Program-made: the position numbers and the translations under genes
The notes under the pieces: model-generated
Databases searched by the model: none
What the model was told of the DNA's origin: nothing
Seen by the model: the letters and a program-made list of their open reading frames with translations, nothing else
Assembly (NCBI GenBank): GCA_965212205.1
Contig: CBDBUX010000003.1
Location: 1-63,912, forward strand
From: JAHEJJ01 sp965212205
GTDB taxonomy: Bacteria; Bacteroidota; Bacteroidia; Flavobacteriales; Flavobacteriaceae
DNA length: 63,912 nt
Reading direction: 5' to 3'
Part shown: positions 34,606 through 43,378 of the stretch, in pieces
Position numbering within the stretch: the stretch's first letter is position 1
How the letters are laid out: each line of letters begins with the position of its first letter

Positions 34606-35775
34606 TCATAACTTGATATTTATATCAAACCTGACGCGATTATTGGTTTCCCTAAAAGCTCCAAGTGGAATTATCTGTTCGACAAAAAACCACCGCGATT
34701 GCACATCGATATTTTTTGTGATCGCGTAAGCGACCAAGAATTCGAAACCCTTGTAATTGGTAAGTCTACCATCGGGGGATCCCTGGGAGGAATAATCCCA
34801 TCTGGCCCAATCGTTTTGTGCTAGAAAGTCTACTGCGGCATATCTTTCCTGATAGTTATAACTGGTCCTGAAAAACCAATTACCCCGCTGATCCAAATCC
34901 CCGATACGCATGCTTATTGTAAGGCCTTTTTTCTGATCGACAAAGGCAGTGGGTATGGAATCGTTTTGGCTGAGGTTTTCCAGATTCTGATAGTAATCTA
35001 CTTCGAGGGTCAATTCATTCTTTGGAATCAGATTCAATCTGCTACCAACATGAACAATGGAATAATCGAGGCGGTAGGTCTCATTTCCATCAGGAATATT
35101 AGGCATTTGCTTGAAATAAAAGAATCCGGGAAAGATAAAAAGTCGCTCCTGACCCCAACCCGAGAGGAGTTGAATACCCTGAATATAACTGTCTTTTGAG
35201 AAGCTGCGACCGTTTGTAGCAAAAATAAAATGGCTGGCATTGAGCCTTAACTTTTGTAATAATCCAGATTTTATAGGTAGGTCGAAGCCAGCCGCGACTC
35301 CTTCAGGAAAAACGTTGTCACTCCAGAAGAGCTCGTTTTGTTTTTCAAAAGGAAAGTCATTCTTGCCCAACCAGCCAGAAAAGCCCTGATAGGCAAAACC
35401 TGCAAAGGCCCGTTCAAAGGAAACCGGGATACCGCTAAATTCATCTCCAAGCGTGATCTGTGGATCTTGTTGTTTTTTTGGATCTCCGGTCCTTAGTCGC
35501 AATCCCACTTTAATCCAGTTGTAAGGACGATAAACAAGCCCTGCCCTGGCGCGGTATCTAAGCCGACTTCGATCTTCCAGATAATTACCATCAGGTGAAC
35601 GCACTCGCCAATCTTGTTCTACCCTGAACCGGAAGTCGCCCTCGAACTCTATCTTCTGCTGCAGACTATCGCCCTGGGCAGCTAAGATTAATGGTAGCAG
35701 CAATACCCCTATTAAAAAAAAGGAAGCACATGCCGAAATTGGCCGTTGATGGTCTGGAGTTTTACTCCAAAACAT
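34606..35775 (-). CDS. Porin-like outer-membrane protein (alginate-export type barrel)
   Basis: About 389 residues, with a signal peptide (FFLIGVLLLPLILAAQG) and a beta-barrel built of repeated amphipathic strands (FRFRVEQDWRVRSPDGNYLEDR, in part; WIKVGLRLRTGDP; VRFDINIKL at the end). The pattern resembles alginate-export/porin-like barrels of Bacteroidetes. The ATG at 35775 overlaps the asnA 3' end by 14 nt; an upstream GTG at 35793 overlaps more. Channel specificity is unknown. Confidence 0.7.
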   Translation of the reverse strand: MFWSKTPDHQRPISACASFFLIGVLLLPLILAAQGDSLQQKIEFEGDFRFRVEQDWRVRSPDGNYLEDRSRLRYRARAGLVYRPYNWIKVGLRLRTGDPKKQQDPQITLGDEFSGIPVSFERAFAGFAYQGFSGWLGKNDFPFEKQNELFWSDNVFPEGVAAGFDLPIKSGLLQKLRLNASHFIFATNGRSFSKDSYIQGIQLLSGWGQERLFIFPGFFYFKQMPNIPDGNETYRLDYSIVHVGSRLNLIPKNELTLEVDYYQNLENLSQNDSIPTAFVDQKKGLTISMRIGDLDQRGNWFFRTSYNYQERYAAVDFLAQNDWARWDYSSQGSPDGRLTNYKGFEFLVAYAITKNIDVQSRWFFVEQIIPLGAFRETNNRVRFDINIKL

Positions 35776-36889
35776 GAATATTCTTTTCCTCACAGACCGA
35801 TTTCAATTCGTTTGGCCATATCGATACTGTGACTTCGCCCAGGTGTGCGGTTCTCAACAAATACATATAGGTACGCGCCTGTCCTATACCACCACCTATG
35901 CTGAGTGGAATCTCATCGTTGAGTATGGCCTGATGATAAGGGAGTTCGAGGAATTCTTTCTGCCCGGAGAGTTCCAGCTGGGCAATCAGGCTTTCTTTGG
36001 TTACCCTAACGCCCATTGAAGTCAGTTCGTGTCGTCTTTTGGTCACGGGATTATATACCAGGATATCACCATTTAAGCCGTGGTACTGCTCTCCGTTCTT
36101 TATTATGGTAGGTGTGATCCAGTCGTCGTAGTCGGCGGCACGCATTTCGTGCGGATAGCCATCTTTCAGAACAGATCCGATGCCTATGATGAATACGGCG
36201 GGATATTTTTCCAGAAGCTTGTTTTCCCTTTCCTTTCGGGGTAGATCTGGGAACATATCCAGGATTTCCTCGGCATGTATAAAAGTAAGTTCTTCTGGAA
36301 AATCTGGATATCGGGGATCTGCCAACTCTGGAAATTCTTGTCGGGCCATTATTCCTGCACCACGGATGACAGCCCATATCTTTCTAACAGTATCCTTTAG
36401 GTATTCGAGATTTCTGTCGCTCGCCGGGATACGTTTTTCCCAATCCCATTGGTCTACATAAGAAGAATGATCATGGTCGAGAAAATAGTCCTTCCGTATC
36501 GCGCGCATATCCGTATTAATACCCTGGCCTTCTTCGCACTCAAATTGTGCCAATGCCATTCTTTTCCATTTGGTGGCTGCCTGGACTACCTGGGCCTCTA
36601 TTCGCTTGTCCAACCCCAGTCCGGCTGGAAATTCTACCGGAGTCCTCGAACCATCTCTATCGAGATAATCGTTGACCCCGCTATTTTTACTGACGATCAG
36701 AGGTACCTGAACCATTTGGAGGTTTAGTGCCTCTGCCAGGCCTTTTTCAATATATTCCTTCACCATATAAAGTGCTTTCATCCTTTTTAAAGGAGGTAGA
36801 AGCGCATGGTAGTTTTCAGGTAAGACCCTGCTTACCTCTTCGTAAGTACTTATCCCGGGACCTGCCAGATCTAATCGTTTATCTCTCAT
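35762..36889 (-). CDS. asnA: Aspartate--ammonia ligase (asparagine synthetase A)
   Basis: Makes asparagine from aspartate, ammonia and ATP, in the cytoplasm. The class II synthetase-like core is clear: QVPLIVSKNSGVNDYLDRDG, QFECEEGQGINTDMRAIRKD, YVDQWDWEKRI and LSIGGGIGQARTYMYLL. At 375 residues it is somewhat longer than the 330 of E. coli, with a longer N-terminus. It overlaps the next gene (the porin-like protein), which is an odd functional pairing. Confidence 0.95.
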   Translation of the reverse strand: MRDKRLDLAGPGISTYEEVSRVLPENYHALLPPLKRMKALYMVKEYIEKGLAEALNLQMVQVPLIVSKNSGVNDYLDRDGSRTPVEFPAGLGLDKRIEAQVVQAATKWKRMALAQFECEEGQGINTDMRAIRKDYFLDHDHSSYVDQWDWEKRIPASDRNLEYLKDTVRKIWAVIRGAGIMARQEFPELADPRYPDFPEELTFIHAEEILDMFPDLPRKERENKLLEKYPAVFIIGIGSVLKDGYPHEMRAADYDDWITPTIIKNGEQYHGLNGDILVYNPVTKRRHELTSMGVRVTKESLIAQLELSGQKEFLELPYHQAILNDEIPLSIGGGIGQARTYMYLLRTAHLGEVTVSIWPNELKSVCEEKNIHVLE

Positions 36890-37030
36890 AGTGTGATGGT
36901 TTAAAATTTAGACGGTCTTACACCCATGGAAAAACCACATAAAATTAATTAATCCGGTTGCTGGAAAAGGTGATAAATCTCATGTTCTGTGTTTCTTATA
37001 CAGGGATTATCACGGAATAATAAAGATGGG

Positions 37031-37606
37031 TCAGATAAGCTCAGACATGCCCTTAGTGTCTAGATTATTTAGCAAATCAGCAGTGTTGAGTACCAGAGCG
37101 AATTCGTCCTTAAGGCTTGCCAGGGATATAGAATGGACAAGTTGTGCTTCATAATAACTACCATCCAAACCTGTTTTCGAATAGGTAGCGGTGGCGTCGG
37201 CAATAAGTGTGGTTTTATAACCGAGGTCGGCCGAAGACCTAACAGTGGCAGATACGCAGTGATCTGTGGTAAGTCCTACAATAATAACAGCTGTAATGCC
37301 TTGGCTTTTTAATTCTTCATCTAGGGCGGTTCCCACGAAGGCACTGTTGGTGCTTTTGTTGATCACCATTTCGCCTTCTGTGGGAGCTACCTCGGCCTTA
37401 ATGGCCTGGCCTGGTTTCCCGGGAAATAATGGCGACTCCGGGTTGGTGGAAGCGTGCTGAACATGGAATATTGGCCATTCTTTGGAACGGAAATAGTTGA
37501 GTATTATCCCACAATTAGACTCGGCCATAGGATTATTGCGGCTGCCACCCCAATATTCAGATTGGTTCAAACCTTCTTGGATGTCTATCAGGAGTAAGGC
37601 GATCAT
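37031..37606 (-). CDS. Isochorismatase-like cysteine hydrolase
   Basis: 191 residues, cytoplasmic, with the family triad Asp8 (LLIDIQ), Lys84 (VINKSTNSAF) and Cys117 (GLTTDHCVSATVR). Members hydrolyse amides such as nicotinamide or ureidoacrylate, or isochorismate vinyl ethers; which one cannot be told. It starts 3 nt after the modC stop and closes the molybdate-transport cluster. Confidence 0.85.
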   Translation of the reverse strand: MIALLLIDIQEGLNQSEYWGGSRNNPMAESNCGIILNYFRSKEWPIFHVQHASTNPESPLFPGKPGQAIKAEVAPTEGEMVINKSTNSAFVGTALDEELKSQGITAVIIVGLTTDHCVSATVRSSADLGYKTTLIADATATYSKTGLDGSYYEAQLVHSISLASLKDEFALVLNTADLLNNLDTKGMSELI

Positions 37607-37609
37607 CGG

Positions 37610-38482
37610 CTATTCTATTTTATAAATTATCGGATTAAAGGCCTTGGATGCTAGCATCACCTTGTCGCCCACTTCAATGCCCTGCATTTCAGTGGGCTGT
37701 GCTACTACTTTGATCAGTTGAGAGTGCACTAAAACCGAAACAATATATACAATGTCTTGTTTTTCAATAAGTTGCACTTCTCCAACAAATCTAAATTTAC
37801 CACTGATCTGGCTGTTTACGAAAACTTTTTCGGGCGATCCCTGTCGTACGATCCGTCCCTGGTCAATAACAAGGACAAGATCGGATAACCTTGTGATCTC
37901 ACTGATATCATGACTCACCATAATTGTGGTCAGGTTAAATTCACGGTGGATCCGGTATAAATAATCTTGAAGTTTTAACCTGAATTTGTAATCTAATGCG
38001 GCCAGGGGCTCATCGAGTAGCAAGATCTCTGGCTGCTGGGCCAGTGCTCTGGCCAGTGCTACGCGTTGTTGTTGCCCTCCGGAAAGCGTCTGAGGCTTGC
38101 GATTGGCAAGCATGTTCAGCTCCATAAGCCCGAGTAGCTCATCGATTGAAATTCCACTTGCTGCATCATGCCCATATTCCAGGTTTTTTCTAACACTCAT
38201 ATGAGGGAAGAGGGCATAGTCTTGAAATACGTACCCAATCTGTCTTTTCTGAGGGCGAAGGTTAATTTTTCTGGAAGCATCGTACCAGGCTACCTTGTTC
38301 ACTATAAGACTGCCTTTATCGGGTTTGAGCAAACCAGCAAGCATTCGAAGGGTTGAGGTTTTTCCGGCACCAGAAGGGCCGTAGAGGGTTACAAAACTCC
38401 CCTTGGGCACTTCTGTTTGCACATGAAGCGCCATACTACCGTTGGCAGTCCCAAGTTTTTTATGGAGATCGAGAGAGATCAT
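37610..38482 (-). CDS. modC: Molybdate ABC transporter, ATP-binding protein
   Basis: Energises molybdate uptake. It has 290 residues: Walker A GPSGAGKTS, Q-loop YVFQDYALFPHMS, signature LSGGQQQRVALARAL, Walker B ILLLDEPLAALD, and a short C-terminal TOBE-like domain (about 225-290). Start ATG 38482 overlaps the modB stop as ATGA, indicating coupled translation. A TTG two codons earlier is less likely. The molybdate assignment comes from the modA-modB-modC order and the Mop protein in between. Confidence 0.9.
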   Translation of the reverse strand: MISLDLHKKLGTANGSMALHVQTEVPKGSFVTLYGPSGAGKTSTLRMLAGLLKPDKGSLIVNKVAWYDASRKINLRPQKRQIGYVFQDYALFPHMSVRKNLEYGHDAASGISIDELLGLMELNMLANRKPQTLSGGQQQRVALARALAQQPEILLLDEPLAALDYKFRLKLQDYLYRIHREFNLTTIMVSHDISEITRLSDLVLVIDQGRIVRQGSPEKVFVNSQISGKFRFVGEVQLIEKQDIVYIVSVLVHSQLIKVVAQPTEMQGIEVGDKVMLASKAFNPIIYKIE

Positions 38483-39153
38483 TTCCAAAACTGTTTAAGG
38501 TATCCTCCATTAATAAGATAGACCAATAAAAGGATAGCAAAAGTAATTGCAAAGAGTACCATCGAATAAAAATTTGCGGAAGCATAATTCAAGGCTTCTA
38601 CTTCGTCGTAGATCGCAATTGAGGCTACCTTGGTTTTACCAGGTATATTACCTCCTATCATCAAAATCACGCCAAATTCACCTACCGTGTGGGCAAAGGC
38701 AAGAACGATTCCCGTAAGCAATGAAGTCTTCATATTGGGTAATTGTACCTTCCAAAGCGTTGTCCACCTCGATTTCCCCATTACATATGAAGCCTCATTA
38801 AGACTGGCAGGTAAGCCCGACAAGCCTGCCTGAATGGGATGTACCATAAACGGCAGGCTGTAGATCACCGATGCCAGCACCAGACCACCAAAGGAGAATA
38901 CGAGCTGGATTCCAAACCACTTGTCGATAAAACTTCCAAAAGCGTTGCCGGGACTGAAAGCGAGTAAAAAGTAAAACCCGAGTACTGTAGGCGGTAAGAC
39001 CAAAGGCATGCTCACCAGTGTTGATATTAGAGGCTTTAGTTTGGATCTGGAGTGTGCCAGCCAATAGGATAGTGGCAGAGAAACAATCAACAGGACCACG
39101 GTGGTTACCAGGGCCAGCTTGAAGGTGAGGTATAATGGCTGTAGATCGGTCAT
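38479..39153 (-). CDS. modB: Molybdate ABC transporter, permease
   Basis: Inner-membrane permease of 224 residues with about five to six helices. The EAA loop that contacts ModC is visible (LNEASYVMGKSRWTTLWKVQLP in part, with the conserved Gly) and the C-terminal HTVGEFGVILMIGG motif is typical of ModB. ATGA overlaps on both sides link it to the Mop-domain gene upstream and modC downstream. Confidence 0.92.
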   Translation of the reverse strand: MTDLQPLYLTFKLALVTTVVLLIVSLPLSYWLAHSRSKLKPLISTLVSMPLVLPPTVLGFYFLLAFSPGNAFGSFIDKWFGIQLVFSFGGLVLASVIYSLPFMVHPIQAGLSGLPASLNEASYVMGKSRWTTLWKVQLPNMKTSLLTGIVLAFAHTVGEFGVILMIGGNIPGKTKVASIAIYDEVEALNYASANFYSMVLFAITFAILLLVYLINGGYLKQFWK

Positions 39154-39551
39154 TCTGAAAGCATTATTTCATTCTGTTTGATCATTACAACAACAGACTC
39201 CCCGATCCCTAGCTCCATATCGATTTTCGATTCAATAGGGATGATGCCGATAACCAAACCTACCGCTGTATTCACAGCCACCTGACAAAGAAGTTTGCCT
39301 TCTTTAATATCCTGGATGGTTCCAAGGATCCTGTTTTGCAGGCTAATAGGATAACCATTGGCCTTGCCTATAATTACTTCGGTCTCTTTAAAAATCACAG
39401 CGCGTTTCATCCCGATACGAAGGTAAGAGGCCGTAGAAGGTGTTTCAATCACCAAGCATTTCAACTTTGTATCGGTTCCCAGAGAAATTATGACCTGTGA
39501 AAGCCCGTTATCTTCAACTATTCCAATAATTTCACCTTCCAACCTATTCAT
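39150..39551 (-). CDS. Free-standing di-Mop (molybdate-binding TOBE) protein
   Basis: About 133 residues made of two Mop/TOBE domains (about 3-65: LEGEIIGIVEDNGLSQVI; and about 70-133: NRILGTIQDIKEGKLLCQV). Such di-Mop proteins (ModG type) store or buffer molybdate and tungstate in the cytoplasm. ATG 39551 is chosen because the longer frame is inside modA; it overlaps the modA end by 8 nt. It is inserted between modA and modB, with overlaps on both sides. Confidence 0.82.
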   Translation of the reverse strand: MNRLEGEIIGIVEDNGLSQVIISLGTDTKLKCLVIETPSTASYLRIGMKRAVIFKETEVIIGKANGYPISLQNRILGTIQDIKEGKLLCQVAVNTAVGLVIGIIPIESKIDMELGIGESVVVMIKQNEIMLSE

Positions 39552-40332
39552 ACTTCGAATATCCGAAATCTTGGAGGATCTTCGCAGCTTCAACAGACAA
39601 AAGATAGGCGTAGAATTTTTCCGCTGCTTTGTTACGTTCTCCTTTTCGATTGATCAATACCACGCCCTGGGCTATAGGGTCGTACTCTTCTTGTGGGATA
39701 AGCACCCATTTACCAATTTTATTCAGCTGATTCTTTTTAACGGTAGAAAGGGCTGTAAATCCAGCGTCGACGGCTCTGGTACTCATAAATTGATTGGTTT
39801 GAGAAATACTTTCGCCATATACCAGCTTGTGATCAAGGCTATCGAGCCACTGCCTGTTTTTTAAAAATTGAATAGCAGCTACCCCGTAAGGGGCAGTCCG
39901 CGGATTCGCCAAGGCAATCTTGCGAACCGAAGGATCGAGGATCAACTCGATCTTTGGTTCTATGGAGGGCTCTGTGTTTAGGAGAACCAAATGCCCATAA
40001 GCATAAATTTCGGGCTCTTTAACTGCCATGCCCTGGGTATAAATATATTCCGGGTATTTCATGTTGGCGGCCAGAAATATATCGAAAGGTGCGCCTTCTA
40101 CGATCTGAGCTGTAAGTTTTCCCGAAGAAGCGATGATCAGATCACATTCCAATCCGGTTTTCTCTGTAAAGCGAGTTGTGATCTCACGTATCGCATACTG
40201 GTTGTTGGCCGCCGCTGCAATGGTTATCTTTGGTGTTTCTTGCTTCCCACAACCCGATACCATAATCCCGATTAAAAACAACCATGCAATCGGGTTAGTA
40301 AACAAAGCAGTATTAAAGGAAGATCTTCTCAT
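39544..40332 (-). CDS. modA: Molybdate-binding lipoprotein
   Basis: Periplasmic binding protein of the molybdate importer, 262 residues. A lipobox VSGC near residue 28 makes it a membrane-anchored lipoprotein, as often seen in Bacteroidetes. The TIAAAANNQYAIREI start of the mature domain, ASSGKLTAQIVEGAPFDIFLAA and YGVAAIQFL are the ModA signatures. First of modA-mop-modB-modC; the quinoprotein dehydrogenase ends 42 nt upstream. Confidence 0.92.
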   Translation of the reverse strand: MRRSSFNTALFTNPIAWLFLIGIMVSGCGKQETPKITIAAAANNQYAIREITTRFTEKTGLECDLIIASSGKLTAQIVEGAPFDIFLAANMKYPEYIYTQGMAVKEPEIYAYGHLVLLNTEPSIEPKIELILDPSVRKIALANPRTAPYGVAAIQFLKNRQWLDSLDHKLVYGESISQTNQFMSTRAVDAGFTALSTVKKNQLNKIGKWVLIPQEEYDPIAQGVVLINRKGERNKAAEKFYAYLLSVEAAKILQDFGYSKYE

Positions 40333-40374
40333 CAGGCACTTTAATATTCCTAGCTGATTTTTATTTTCATGTTT

Positions 40375-42660
40375 TTATTCCAGGGTGAATGCCAGATATT
40401 GATCGCCCGGAGCGGTTCCCATTTTCCCACCCCCGCAGGCTATAACGACATACTGCTGCCCGTCTACTTCATAGGTAGCCGGAGTAGCATAACCTCCAGC
40501 CGGAAGATTGGTTTCCCATAGCTGTTCCCCAGTGATCATATTGAAAGCCCTGAATTTTTCATCTTTTGCAGCTGCAATAAATAGTACACCTCCTGATGTA
40601 ATTACCGGACCACCATAATTCTCCGTACCACTGACCGGATAACGGGGGTCCTCCAGGAATGATTCATGACCCAGTGGAACACTCCACTTATATTCTCCTG
40701 TATTAAGGTCGATGGCATTCAGGGTACCCCATGGGGGCTTCATCACCGGATAACCACGATTATCCTTAAATCTACCAAAACCTACAATGGCATAAGGCAA
40801 ACCACCGGAGGTTTCGGTTCTGTGATCCTCTTCCGTTTCCAGATCACTTAAAAACCTTGAGATATCGAGAACCTCTTTCTCAGAAAGATTAGGCATGCCA
40901 GGCATATTGCCTTTGCCATTTGTAATGTTATTTGAAATTTCATCGACATTTAGCCGTGATTTGATAGTCTGTAATTCAGGAATGTCTCCCAGACCTTGAA
41001 GTTGCCCCCCATGGCATCTTGTGCAATGGATCTGGGTCAGCCTTTCTCCTGTTCCTAGACTTTTGCCGTCTTCGCCCACTATTTTTGCCATCCTGACAAT
41101 CCAGGCCATTTCATTTGAATTCACATACATGATACCCGTTCGCGGATCAACAGCAGCTCCACCCCATTCGGCACCTCCATCAGCTCCGGGATAAAGAATA
41201 ACCCCTTTTGTATCGATAGGGATAAACTGTCCCTTGGAAGTAATCTGTCTAAATTTTTCCCTTACCGTTGGGGGATCAATATTTTGACTCTTATCGATAA
41301 AATCATCTACAAAAGCCGGCTCATCTGGTGCATACAGATCCTCTTCAAAAAGAATTTGTCTGGCAAATGGTTTGGGTTTCAGGGGAAGAGGTTGGGTAGG
41401 GGAGGTAGTATCACCCTCGAGGGGCGTTCCGGGATAGGGTTTTTCCTCGATGGGAAATAAGGGTTCACCATTGATTCGGTTAAATAAAAACACATGGCCG
41501 CTTTTAGTGATCTGGGCTACCGCCGGGATTAGCTCGCCTTTCCTCCGGATCATCAATAGATTAGGAGGAGCAGGCAGGTCCCGGTCCCATACGTCGTGAT
41601 GAACCATTTGAAAGTGCCAGAGGCGCTCTCCGTTTTCTGCATTCAAGGCGATCAGGCAATTGGCAAAAAGATTATCCCCAATTCTGTCGCCTCCATACCA
41701 ATCGAAAGCGGCTGATCCTGTTGGGATATATACAATACCACGCTCTTTATCGAGCGCCATTCCGGCCCAGTTGTTAGCTCCACCGGTGGTTTTGTACGCT
41801 TCTTCAGGCCAGGTTTCATAGCCATATTCTCCGGGTTGTGGGATTGTATGAAAAGTCCATTCCAGTTCTCCTGAAATCAGGTTATAAGACCTTATATGTC
41901 CGGGTGCCGCGCCGGGCGACTCAGAGGTCCTGCAGCCGATAATATAGCTATTCTTGTATATAACGCCAGGGGTGGTTACCACAATAGGTATTTTATCGGG
42001 ATCCCTGCCCAAGTTCTTCCTCAAATCAATGCTGCCTGCCTGCCCGAAACTTGTTATCAATAAGCCGGTTTCTGCGTCTATGGCGTAGAGGGAGTACCCA
42101 GAGGTATAGAGCAATCTCTTTTTATGTTTTTCCATCCCCTGCCAATACATCAAGCCACGACTGAGCCCCAGACCTGTTTGATCTGCAGTAGGGGGAACAA
42201 AATTCCATAATTCTTCCCCGGTGCTTGCCTTTACAGCAAAAAGACCGTTAGATGCATTTATCCCATAAAGGATATCCTGGACGATGAGTGGATTGGTCTG
42301 AATCTGCGTGTTTCTTTCTTCTGATAGTCCGCCGCTTTTATAAACCCATTTTAGTGTCAATCGATGCACATTGCTACTATCGATCTGGTTAAGCGTTGAG
42401 AAGTGGGTCCTTTCAGGATCGCCCAAATAATGGCTCCAATTTCTATAATCGACACTCTCCAGGGTTCTACGGTAAAGTTTGTCTTTTGCTGACTCGGTGG
42501 TACAAGCTCCAAAAATCAGTAATGCTACGATCGCTAAAATCGAATATTTTATGCTTTTCCACTTTGCTGATGAGATTTGCAAATTCAATGAGGTTTTGCT
42601 GTAGCTGATGACCATTGAGATCAATACCAGGAGTCCAGTAATTCTCAGATATTTATTCAT
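40375..42660 (-). CDS. PQQ-dependent dehydrogenase with inserted cytochrome c domain
   Basis: 761-residue membrane quinoprotein of the glucose/alcohol dehydrogenase type. An eight-bladed propeller with tryptophan-docking repeats (STGEELWNFVPP, ISGELEWTFHT, NTGEYKWSVPLG, ITGEQLWETNLP) is interrupted by a heme c domain, with CTRCH at 546-550 and probable Met ligand at 587-589. PQQ-region HHDVWDRD is at 354-361. The N-terminus is unusual: one hydrophobic segment (about 7-20), then a second with a lipobox-like GAC (Cys53). It would oxidise a sugar or alcohol in the periplasm and pass electrons through its own heme. No PQQ synthesis genes are in the window. Confidence 0.88.
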   Translation of the reverse strand: MNKYLRITGLLVLISMVISYSKTSLNLQISSAKWKSIKYSILAIVALLIFGACTTESAKDKLYRRTLESVDYRNWSHYLGDPERTHFSTLNQIDSSNVHRLTLKWVYKSGGLSEERNTQIQTNPLIVQDILYGINASNGLFAVKASTGEELWNFVPPTADQTGLGLSRGLMYWQGMEKHKKRLLYTSGYSLYAIDAETGLLITSFGQAGSIDLRKNLGRDPDKIPIVVTTPGVIYKNSYIIGCRTSESPGAAPGHIRSYNLISGELEWTFHTIPQPGEYGYETWPEEAYKTTGGANNWAGMALDKERGIVYIPTGSAAFDWYGGDRIGDNLFANCLIALNAENGERLWHFQMVHHDVWDRDLPAPPNLLMIRRKGELIPAVAQITKSGHVFLFNRINGEPLFPIEEKPYPGTPLEGDTTSPTQPLPLKPKPFARQILFEEDLYAPDEPAFVDDFIDKSQNIDPPTVREKFRQITSKGQFIPIDTKGVILYPGADGGAEWGGAAVDPRTGIMYVNSNEMAWIVRMAKIVGEDGKSLGTGERLTQIHCTRCHGGQLQGLGDIPELQTIKSRLNVDEISNNITNGKGNMPGMPNLSEKEVLDISRFLSDLETEEDHRTETSGGLPYAIVGFGRFKDNRGYPVMKPPWGTLNAIDLNTGEYKWSVPLGHESFLEDPRYPVSGTENYGGPVITSGGVLFIAAAKDEKFRAFNMITGEQLWETNLPAGGYATPATYEVDGQQYVVIACGGGKMGTAPGDQYLAFTLE

Positions 42661-42708
42661 TGAACAGAATCATTATTTGGCAAAATACCACTTTGTACAG
42701 TTTGTTTG

Positions 42709-42840
42709 TCATTGATTTATTAGAAAAATTCCTATCCCTTTCAGTAAAAACATAATAATGACAAATGCTGTGATCGATAGCACTAAAAGATAATGCGGCG
42801 GCCCTATTTGTTTTGGACTATCGACTTCAATTCCAGTCAT
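42709..42840 (-). CDS. Small single-helix membrane protein, 43 residues
   Basis: Begins MTGIEVDSPKQIGPPHYL and ends KGIGIFLINQ; a single hydrophobic helix at about residues 17-41. Its ATG overlaps the stop of the GNAT gene as ATGA, which supports real, coupled translation, and it ends 48 nt before the quinoprotein dehydrogenase. It may be a membrane accessory of that enzyme, but this is inference from position. No family is recognised. Confidence 0.55.
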   Translation of the reverse strand: MTGIEVDSPKQIGPPHYLLVLSITAFVIIMFLLKGIGIFLINQ

Positions 42841-43367
42841 AATTTTTTCGCCATCGCCATAAAATCGAAGTGCTCCCTGCCAATGCTGAATTTGTGTTCT
42901 CCAATCTCTATAAATCCGTTTTTCAGGTAAAATCTTACTGCCCTGTCATTTGCCTTGTAAACCGAAAGCCAGATATCTTCATAGCCAGCTGCCTTAGCTT
43001 TATCGAGAAGATTCGTCTGTAGAGCTAGTCCGATTTTTAGTGAAAGAAAGTCTTTGAGTACATATATTTTTTGCAGTTGACATACCTGTTCCTTTTCCAA
43101 AAAAGGAGTTGGGGATTGAAGTTTGAGTTTAGCATAGCCTACAGGCAGCTCATCGGCTAAAGCCAGCCAATAAACATTCTGCTCTTTTTGCAGGCTTTTC
43201 CTGATCTTCTGTACGGAGAAGGTTCTGTTGTAATACTCCTGAAGATCACTGTGATCCCGGAATAGATGTCCGAATGATTCGGTGAATGTCATCCTGCCCA
43301 GCAGGGCAATAAATGCTGCATCCTCCATGGTTGCATAACGAATTAGGATTTCAGGAGTATGGTCCAT
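42837..43367 (-). CDS. GNAT-family N-acetyltransferase
   Basis: 176 residues, cytoplasmic. The GNAT fold is visible (IRYATMEDAAFIALLGRMTF, VCQLQKIYVLKDFLSLKIGLALQ in part, DIWLSVYKANDRAVRFYLKNGFIEIG), the last being the usual acetyl-CoA-proximal strand and helix. It is of the type that acetylates small amines or protein N-termini; the substrate is unknown. Followed with ATGA overlap by the 43-residue membrane protein. Confidence 0.88.
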   Translation of the reverse strand: MDHTPEILIRYATMEDAAFIALLGRMTFTESFGHLFRDHSDLQEYYNRTFSVQKIRKSLQKEQNVYWLALADELPVGYAKLKLQSPTPFLEKEQVCQLQKIYVLKDFLSLKIGLALQTNLLDKAKAAGYEDIWLSVYKANDRAVRFYLKNGFIEIGEHKFSIGREHFDFMAMAKKL

Positions 43368-43378
43368 GGCATATGGTT

